In this document: positions 56,600 to 64,000 of the stretch, piece by piece
Position numbering within the stretch: the first letter of the stretch is position 1
Layout: every line of letters begins with the position of its first letter
From: Diphasiastrum complanatum
Lineage: Eukaryota; Streptophyta; Lycopodiopsida; Lycopodiales; Lycopodiaceae
Direction of reading: 5' to 3'
Assembly: GCA_029204225.1 (NCBI GenBank)
Contig: CM055096.1
Location: forward strand, 67,554,370 to 67,618,369
Length of the DNA stretch: 64,000 nucleotides
Made by a program: the position numbers and the translations under genes
Notes under the pieces: generated by a model
Told to the model about the DNA's origin: nothing
Databases searched by the model: none
What the model saw: the letters and a program-made list of their open reading frames with translations, nothing else

Positions 56600-58473
56600 T
56601 AAGAAGAGATGAGTGTGCCATCATGGACTTGGCACTCTCAATCAAAGTTATGTTCTTCCGCTCGACAACTCCATTGGACTATGAAAAATAGCTCGTTGTG
56701 AGCTGGTGGTCTATGTCGTGTGACTTGCAACAATCTTTGAATTCAATAGAAATGAATTCACCTCCTCCATCGGTTCTAAGAGCCTTGATCTTTCTTGATG
56801 TTTGTTTTTCTACAAATTGTTTGAACTGTATGAAGAACTTGAAGGCTTCAGATTTGTTCTTAAAAAAATAGACAACATTCTTCGAGAGTGATCATCAATG
56901 AAAGTCAAAAAATATATGTCTCCCTCTATGGAGGGAGTTTGCATAGGTCCACATATACCGGCATGTACAAGATCTAATAATCCTCTAGATTTATGGATTT
57001 GATCTAATTTGAAAGGTGTGAATCATACTATTATGATTTAAGTGGACTAATCTATAGTGCCATAATAAGTCTAAACTATGATTCACAGATGGATGTAGAG
57101 CTTAGATAGATGAGAAGAAACAATGGCTAAGTTTATAAAGATAGCCGCTTCTCTTGCCAAGTGCAAGAGTTTTGTTGTGAATGTCAATAATCTTACATTG
57201 AGATGAGTTAAATCCTACTATATGTCCAGATTCTACTATCCTACTGATAGAAAGTAGATTCTTTGTAAGATTAGGAACATGGAGGACATTCTTCAATAGC
57301 TTGTCATTGTCGTGGAACTTTAGCCTGATTGTGCCTTCACCAACGATGCTATGTATGGAGTTGTCACCAAAATGAACAACCTTTGAATGTGTGAAGGTGT
57401 TGTACTCATTAAACCATTCATGATGGTGAGTCATGTGTTGTGTGGCTCCTATGTCTAGGTATCAAGCTTCATCATCCTTTTGCTCTTCTGATCTGGCCTT
57501 GAAAGCTTGGATCTCATCTTGTTCCATGTCTAGATTGTTGACCTTTACTTCAGCTGTATTGGCCTGTGGCTGGGACTGCTTCTTCCTCTCATTGTTGTAC
57601 TTGAGGATTCTACAATCTTTGATGATGTGGCCAACTCTTTTGTAGTACCTACAAAGTAGCTTTTCTTTTAACTAAAAGTAGACGGATCAAAAATTGAATT
57701 TGGTTGGCCTTTGAATCTCTTATCAGTCGACTTCTTAGCTTTAGAAAATTTCTTGAACTTGGAGCTCTTGGTATAGAGAGCTTTGGATTGATTGGAGAAT
57801 GAAGGAGAATCAGATCTCCAGATTTCCTCTCGGAGTAACATGGTAGTCACTTTTGATAAAGTTAGTTCTTGGTGAGTAGAAATCACCAAGACCAAATCTC
57901 ATATGATTCTGGGAGACTTGTTAATAAAGTCATAATGGCATCAGAGTCAGATTTAACTGATCGTGCGCTTGCCATCTGATCAAGTAGATTTTTAAATCTA
58001 TCTAAATGTGAAGAGATTGAATCAAATACAAACATTTTAAATGTAAAGAACTTCTTGCTAAGATGTAGTTTGGATGTGACATCTCTAATATCATAGAGGG
58101 TTGCTAGAATGTCCCAACCTTTCTAAAGTAGTAGTGGAAGATCTGATATGGCTGATCTGAGAATCACTTATATTGAGAGGGATTAGAGAAAAAGCTTTAC
58201 CATCTCTTAGTCTCCATTTAGAAGATGCGGCTGCATCAGCAAGAGGCTTAGCCTATGTGCCTTCTACAATGTCCCACAATTCTTTTGCAAGAAGAACTAT
58301 CTTCATCTTAAATTTCCAGAGGTAGTAGTTATCTCCATTAAGTTTCTCAATGAGAGTAGTGCTATCCATCTCGGACTGATGTTTTGATAAAACTAGAAAT
58401 TTGAAAAGTTTTGCAAAGTAAATGAAAGATTCTGAAATGAATATCTTGCAAGACTATCAAGATATGATAGCCC
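56600..58473 (-). pseudogene. Ty1/copia gag, protease and integrase, decayed
   Basis: Minus strand from an ATG at 58369: MDSTTLIEKLNGDNYYLWKF and KMKIVLLAKELWDIVEGT then TAG; SSKWRLRDGKAFSLIPLNIS; LVISTHQELTLSKVTTMLLR; zinc knuckle with its second Cys replaced (CRYYKRVGHIIKDC); LDIGATQHMTHHHEWF (protease; D-I-G in place of D-S-G); NVLHVPNLTKNLLSISRIVE; HAGICGPMQTPSIEGDIYFL and TFIDDHSR (integrase); SNGVVERKN near 56680. Cut at about 56600, inside integrase. Confidence 0.82.
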
Positions 58474-58485
58474 GCTCTAATATCA
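58474..58485 (-). promoter_or_regulatory. Mutated primer-binding site of minus-strand copia
   Basis: TGATATTAGAGC on the minus strand, two changes from TGGTATCAGAGC, followed on the + side by LTR-like TGTCGGAAACTGACA from 58486. Confidence 0.65.
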
Positions 58486-58522
58486 TGTCGGAAACTGACA
58501 AATAGGAAGAATGATCAGAACT

Positions 58523-58555
58523 GAGTGCTTAATTATGGCGGAAACTTAAGCACTC
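58523..58555. repeat. 10-bp perfect palindrome at the copia head-to-head junction
   Basis: GAGTGCTTAA at 58523-58532 and TTAAGCACTC at 58546-58555, with 13 bases between. It lies between the minus-strand copia LTR end and the + strand copia. Confidence 0.8.
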
Positions 58556-61531
58556 ATATTACTCATTTCAGAATCTTAATAATGCAACCAAACTCTTTTG
58601 CAGATATTGCAAAAGATCAAACCACAACATCAAGGATTGCTGCATTCTCAAGCATAATGAAGCGAGGAAGAAGATGCAAAAGCACCAAGACAGAGGTTCT
58701 GACTCTGTCAAAAATTCCCAAGAGGATGACAAGGCACTCACAGTACAAGACCAACCAAGTAGAGATGCCTATCAATGGTATCTTGCTTTAGGTGCTTCAC
58801 ATCACATGACGCCATGTAAGAACCTATTTTCTACTCTCACAGCAACAGATTCAAAGTACATTTTCTTCGACAACTCAAGTTCACACAAGGTTGAAGGCCA
58901 AGGCTCCATTCGACTACAATTCTCTGATGGCATCACTAGACAGTTAGATGGTGTACGTTATGTACCCAAGTTAACAAAGAACTTATTATCTACTAGCAAG
59001 ATCACTGATCAAGGCTATAGAGCTTTGTTTACTACTAGTCGATGTACTATTTTTGATGGGAACTCTAATAAAATCATCTCCACACACAGAGAAGGAAATC
59101 TGTATATCTTGAGTCATGATTATGCACTTGTTGTGAGTAATTTTGATGCTCATGTTTGGCATCAAAGACTAGGCTACTTAAACATGCGTTCAATCTTGTA
59201 CATGCATCATAGCAAAATGGTCAAGGATATGAATATCAATGTTGTTACCACATCTAATCAGACTGTCTGTGAAAATTGTCTACTAGGGAAACAACCTTGA
59301 ACAAAATTTTCAAGAGGACAAGCTAAGAGAGCGAAGTCCATTCAGTCACTGATTCATTGTGACTTATGTGGTCCCATGAGTGTACCGTCTTTGGGTCAAG
59401 CTCTATATTTTATTACATTTATTGATGACTTCTCCCTGTTCACCAGAGTCATGTTTATAACGAACAAGTCAGAAGCATTCAATTGCTTCAAAGAGTTCAA
59501 GCAATATGCTGAGAATTAGACTGGTTAGAGACTCAAGGCCCTGCGGTCTGATTCAGGGGTAGAATACCTATCAAATAAAATGGCGGACTACCTTTCATCA
59601 TGTGGCATGCACCGTCAGTTCACAGCCAGCTACACTCCATAACAGAATGGCGTAGCTGAACGAAAGAACTGAATACTATTGGTAACTACACGATCCATTA
59701 TTGTCAATGTTCAATTACCCCAGAACTTTTGGGCTCAAGCAATTTCTACAACCTGCTATCTACAAAATTATTCTAGCACAAAGGAGTTGACTCCAAGACA
59801 CCATTTGAAGCTTACTATGGCTACAAACCAAGTCTAAAACATTTACGTATATTCGGATGTCTCTGCTATGCACAAATTTCGTCTACTCTGATAAAAAAGT
59901 TAGACCCAGTAAGTTGTAAGTATATCTTTATTAGATATTCAATGTCACACAAGGCATATATATCGTATCTATGATATTGATACAAGAATTGATCTCAATC
60001 AGCCGTGATGTTGTCTTTCTTGAAGACAAATTCCATAATTTCAAGCAGAAGCAGCCAGTGTAGGAGTCTGTCATAGCAGTCCCATTCTCCATCGATAGAC
60101 ATCAACCTACGAATGTTCAAACACAGGAGTTTGTCCCAACAACTCCATTTAACATCGATGGGCCTAGACCCACGACTGTTCAACCACAAGCTGAAGCTAT
60201 CTCTGTCATGTACCCAGGAGAAACATCTAGTCAAGCATCTGCAGTTTGAAGGTACGCAAGACAACGGCAGCAACCTGATCGTTTCACCTCTCAGGCATTC
60301 ATCAATCATGACGGACCTGCCATTGTTGCAAAAGCACTGTCAATGCCCAATGCATATGAATGAAAAGTTGTCATGGATGCTGAGTACCATTCCTTGATGA
60401 AGAACAAGACCTGGAGTCTTGTCCCTCTTGTAGGTATAAAGCCTATTGACTCTAAATGAATCTTCAAGCTAAAGCTTAAGCCGGATGAATCAATATCCAA
60501 ATGGAAAGCTTGATTAATGATTAAAGGATTTGAGAAAGTTTATGGAATAGATTACAATGGCACCTTCAGTCCAGTGATAAAGCATCAATCTATTTGCACC
60601 TTGTTGGCTATAGCTGCTATAGAGGATCTGGACATCCAGACAGGGTTCCTTCACCAGATGGATGTTTAGACAACATTCCTTCATGAATACATACAAGAAG
60701 ACATATTAATTTATCAACCAAAAGGTTACATCTTTCAAGGCCAAGAGCATTTGGTATGTAAGTTGCACAAGGCACTATATAGCCTCAAGCAAGAGCCCTG
60801 GACCTAGTATGAAAGAATCAATCACTTCTTGTTGCAGCATAATTTCACTTCTTGCTCTGTAGACTCTAATGTATATCTCACGAAAAAAGTCAAGCTAAGT
60901 TATACTAGTATTATACATTGATGATTCCTTAATTGTTAGCAATTCAAATCAGTTATTATAGAAAACCAAACCTCTGCTTTCGTCAAAATTTGAGACGACT
61001 GATTTAGGCCCAATCCATTATCTACTCGGTATAGAGATCAGTAGAGATCACGCAAGCAGAAGGATCACTATAAGAGTCCTATTTAATCACTGTACTTCGT
61101 AGATATGGCATGGGGGACTGCAAGCCCATAGACACGCCTATGGATCAAGGATATAAGCTGTCCAAAGACATGTGCCTTGGAACTCAAGTAGATCAGCAAT
61201 AAATGTGCATGTATCCTTATCAGCCCGTCATAGGATCTATAATGTATTCTATGATCTGCACACGATCTAATCTAGCATATGCAGTAAGCACACTGTCTCA
61301 ATACATGTCCAATTCAGGCTTGTAGCACTAGAAAGATCTACAAAGAGTACTAAGGTACATTCAAGCTATGAAGCACTATGCTTTGAGCTATAATAGTAAC
61401 ACAGAAGCTGCACTCAATTTAGTCACCTATTCAGATCCAGACTGGGCAAGAGACGTGGATGCCAGAAAATCCACATCAAGTTATATTTGTTTCCTTGCAG
61501 GAGGACCCATTTCATGGAACTTAAGAGGGAG
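58556..61531 (+). pseudogene. Ty1/copia pol, decayed, with C-to-T type stops
   Basis: Starts at a zinc knuckle (CRYCKRSNHNIKDC, intact) and continues: protease YLALGASHHMTPCKN (A-L-G where D-S-G is normal); YVPKLTKNLLSTSKITDQGY; VWHQRLGYLNMRSILYMHHS; LRGQAKR-to-HCDLCGPMSV; FITFIDDFSLF; LRSDSGVEYLSNKMADYLSS; QNGVAERKN; RT IKGFEKVYGIDYNGTFSPVI; YIDDSLIVSN (catalytic box, frame shifted); SDPDWARDVDARKSTSSYIC (RNase H). In-frame stops at 59298, 59517, 59526, 59640 and 59670 stand where Arg or Gln codons (CGA, CAG, CAA) are normal. RNase H ends early at PISWN, joined to the polypurine tract. Confidence 0.82.
61523..61531 (+). promoter_or_regulatory. Polypurine tract of decayed copia
   Basis: AAGAGGGAG before TGTTGGAATT. 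Confidence 0.65.
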
Positions 61532-61930
61532 TGTTGGAATTTAATGTAACGCCTACTCATCCCAATAGCCCTTCTTCCTTCTCTCAATTTTACTCTTTTA
61601 AAAGAAACCTGCAGATGATGAACTGTTTTTCAACAATCTGCATTTTTAGAATAATTGTCGCTACAGTCTACATTTTTTCTCACAGTTTCTGACAGGCGAA
61701 AAACCCGACACTGTAGCCTTTCCACCTTCAGGTCATCCTGAGCAACTAAGTGTTTTACGACACTTGTGCTAAGTCGGTTTTTAGGCCATTTCAGACACTT
61801 CCAAAAATGCGACACCACTTCACGAGAAATGCGACACTACATTTTTACATGCAATTTTTGACAGGCGACAAAAGCGAAAAATGCGACACTGCATTTTTAC
61901 ATGGGATTCCACACAGGCAACTTTGATTAT
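61532..61930 (+). repeat. Probable 3' LTR of decayed copia
   Basis: Starts TGTTGGAATTTAATG at 61532. It contains repeated GCGACACT-CATTTTTACATG words at about 61827 and 61883. The right edge is unclear; copia gag on the minus strand begins near 61930. Confidence 0.5.
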
Positions 61931-62480
61931 CTTCTTGCAGCAACATAGTGATAATTCTAGTAAGAGTTAAATCTGAGTGTGTCGATATGATCATCACCCA
62001 GTTCTCAAATGTAGAGGGCAAGCTTGAAAGCAATGTCATAAGTGCGTCTTGATCGTCTATGACTGATCCGACAATGGTCATCTGTTGGAAGAGATTCTTA
62101 AATTGGTTAATGTGACTCTGAAGATAATCACCATTAGACATCTTGAATGTGAAGAATTTTCTTTGTAGATGTAACTTAGTAGTTACGTCTCTCACGTCAT
62201 ATAGTGAGTTCAGGATGTCTCAAGCGTCTTTTGAAGTTATAGCTTCAGCTATGTGTCCAATATGTGTATCTGATATATTGAGGATAATAAGCACGAAAGC
62301 TTTACCATCCTTCGATTTTCACTTTGAGTCTTCTGTGTCATCTTCAGATTTTACTTCTGTACCTGTAACAACACCCCATAACTTGTTGGTGATTAGCAAG
62401 GTCTTCATCTTAAATTTTCACAAATGATAATTGGATCCATTCAACTTGTTTGCAATAAGACCAGCTTTACTTTGAGAATC
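61931..62480 (-). pseudogene. Ty1/copia gag, decayed
   Basis: Minus strand from an ATG near 62480: MDSQSKAGLIANKLNGSNYH, KFKMKTLLITNKLWGVVTGT, KSKDGKAFVLIILNISDTHI, DILNSLYDVRDVTTKLHLQR, KFFTFKMSNGDYLQSHINQF, SSLPSTFENWVMIISTHSDL. Three TGA stops stand where Trp (TGG) is expected. The frame ends abruptly near 61930, next to the LTR-like sequence of the + strand copia. Same gag type as at 58369. Confidence 0.8.
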
Positions 62481-62756
62481 CATCTGGAACTTAGTTGATT
62501 ATATCGATGATGCTAAGATGTAGTAATGCCAACAACATGAAATCAACTCTCTGATACTGAAAAGATGAATGAAATTGAAGAATGTGATATTAGTTTGATA
62601 TCATGAAAGATATCAAGTATTAGAGCTTTTGCTTTGATATCAAAATAGTATTATGCCTAGATAGAGATCACAGATTTGATATCGTGGCAGTTTAGATAAA
62701 AGAAATAGTGATCTAGCACTGATACTATGATAGAAGCTTTGATATAAGAACATAAT

Positions 62757-62854
62757 GCTCTGATACCATGTTGGTATCAGATAAAGAAGTAGTGATACCA
62801 CTCTAATACCATGTCGGTATCAGACAAGGAAGTAGTGATACCGCTCTGATACCA
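62757..62854 (-). repeat. 43-bp tandem repeats, each with a primer-binding site
   Basis: GCTCTGATACCA or a one-base variant occurs at 62757-62768, 62800-62811 and 62843-62854, spaced exactly 43 bp. Each is the minus-strand PBS TGGTATCAGAGC and each is followed by TGT(C/T)(A/G)G. The copy at 62843 abuts the LTR and is the likely working one. Confidence 0.85.
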
Positions 62855-63900
62855 TGTCAGAAAGAGTTGTGTAGAAGATAGGTCGAACTTGAAAAGAAAC
62901 GAACTAGAAAGAAAAATATTCGATCGTCTAGAAAGAAAATTTTCATGCGTGGTGGAACAAACTGTTTTTCTCTTTCTCTATGCATGACTACGCCTATCAA
63001 TTTCAAACAAAACCATAGTGATAGAAATCACGTTTGATCTTATAGTAACTAACTTTGAAATCGTTAGTACTACAGTGATTACGTAGCCAAACAATAATGC
63101 ATTGAATTATCAGACAAATAATTTGTCGTGAAACACTAGACAAATAATTACTCGTGAATCACTAGACAAATAATTAGTCGTGAAGAACTGCAGAAAACGC
63201 ATACATTCCGAGATGAAGGTGAACGCAATAAATGATAGTAAAACTAAAATAGCTAAAAAAAAAAACGAACATGAAAAGAAACGAACTCAAAACTCAAACG
63301 AGAAACGAGCTCGAACGGAAAGTGTTTGTGCGTAGCGAAATGAGCTATATTACTCTTTCCCTAAGCATGACTACGCCTATCAGAAATGAACAGAACGTTA
63401 GTGATAGAAATCACAATCAATCTGATTACGTAGCCAAACATTAACAAAACATCAGAAAAATAATTTGTCGCGAACAACTAGACAAATTATTAGTCATGAA
63501 TGATTCGTGAAGAGCTAGACTGAGCTAGAGTAATAATCAATCGCGAATTAGTCGCAAAAGCAAGACTAAATATTAGTCGTCAACAACTAGACTAATAATA
63601 ATCTACTAGGAACAGATTACCAGATTGAGCAACAAGAGAGTCAGACAAAATGAAGAAAAGCATAGCAATATTGACACAAATTTGAACGCAGATCAACACA
63701 GCTGTTATCAGATTAAGTATGGCAAAATATACATGTCAATAAGGCTGTGGAGCGCAAGACAATAGCGGACGAAACCACGTGCTCCACAAAGCTAATTCAA
63801 TCTGTAAAAAGGGGATGAACCTATTACTGACAATACAAAAGAATCAATGCACAAGGCATCTACTTCGTCTATCTCTGATAAGCTTCTGATGCTATTATTT
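62855..63900 (-). repeat. LTR-side region of minus-strand copia with tandem duplications
   Basis: From TGTCAGAAAG at 62855. Two ~382-bp units (starting GAACTTGAAAAGAAACGAAC at 62887 and GAACATGAAAAGAAACGAAC near 63269) share CATGACTACGCCTATCA, GTGATAGAAATCAC and ATTACGTAGCCAAACA. Within the first unit, AGACAAATAATT-GTCGTGAA recurs about every 27-30 bp (63113-63190). The far LTR edge was not found. Confidence 0.55.
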
Positions 63901-63949
63901 TCACACGCACTCGAATACGCAAGTGGTGTTTTGCACATTCACATAGAGA

Positions 63950-64000
63950 TCTATTCTTTCTCGGCCACTCCATTTTGAGATGGAGAGTAGGCACAAGAGA
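63950..64000 (-). pseudogene. Ty1/copia integrase scrap at window edge
   Basis: Minus strand reads YSPSQNGVAE, the segment with the catalytic Glu of copia integrase, then a frameshift. The element continues past the window. Confidence 0.6.

Noticed and set aside
1-64000. CRISPR arrays, operons, bacterial promoters
   Set aside because: The sequence is plant nuclear DNA; the tandem repeats found are satellites and LTR pieces without the spacer structure of CRISPR.

Overview
The window is nuclear DNA of a land plant with a large, repeat-choked genome. The evidence is one intron-split host gene with plant-type splice sites, Ty3/gypsy and Ty1/copia elements primed by initiator tRNA-Met, a hAT transposon, LINEs, a tRNA-derived SINE, and introns of up to 17 kb. 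No bacterial-type operon, rRNA gene or functional tRNA was seen. The species cannot be named from the sequence; intron size and element mix would suit a fern, lycophyte or gymnosperm.

Host gene: seven exons on the + strand (9365-9433, 9921-9982, 15463-15543, 18019-18170, 18351-18435, 35487-35630, 42113-42209) join in phase into the last 229 residues of a haloacid-dehalogenase (HAD)-like hydrolase, ending at the TAG at 42207-42209. Its 5' exons were not found and probably lie upstream. Introns are 487, 5480, 2475, 180, 17051 and 6482 bp.

Layout. 1-8800: a minus-strand LINE split by a nearly intact 6.4-kb chromodomain Ty3/gypsy element (1738-8137; 358-bp LTRs with 3 differences; TSD GGGAG; one nonsense codon just before the last catalytic residue of integrase). 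9983-15462: a decayed + strand gypsy (PBS 12297, gag and protease remnants) and a copia RT scrap. 15544-18018: GA microsatellites. 18436-35486: a + strand LINE split by an internally deleted minus-strand gypsy with ~380-bp repeats, then a + strand gypsy integrase split by a 7.76-kb hAT element (25627-33387). The hAT carries a broken BED/DUF659/dimerisation transposase and a four-unit ~420-bp tandem array with 5S-rRNA-like motifs, which looks like a concatenated TRIM element. 35631-42112: an inverted repeat, a tandem duplication and an acidic transposase-like tail. 43020-45690: a minus-strand gypsy with a SINE in its integrase. 48352-54195: a copia fragment cut by a complete-LTR but internally deleted copia (49280-54195). 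56283-64000: a GC-rich patch and a mosaic of decayed copia copies in both orientations, many with stops of C-to-T type.

Apart from the HAD gene, the coding sequence is transposon-derived and mostly broken. The most unusual structures are the 5S-like tandem TRIM array inside the hAT element, the 43-bp tandem repetition of a primer-binding site near 62.8 kb, and the scale of nested insertion in the HAD gene introns.
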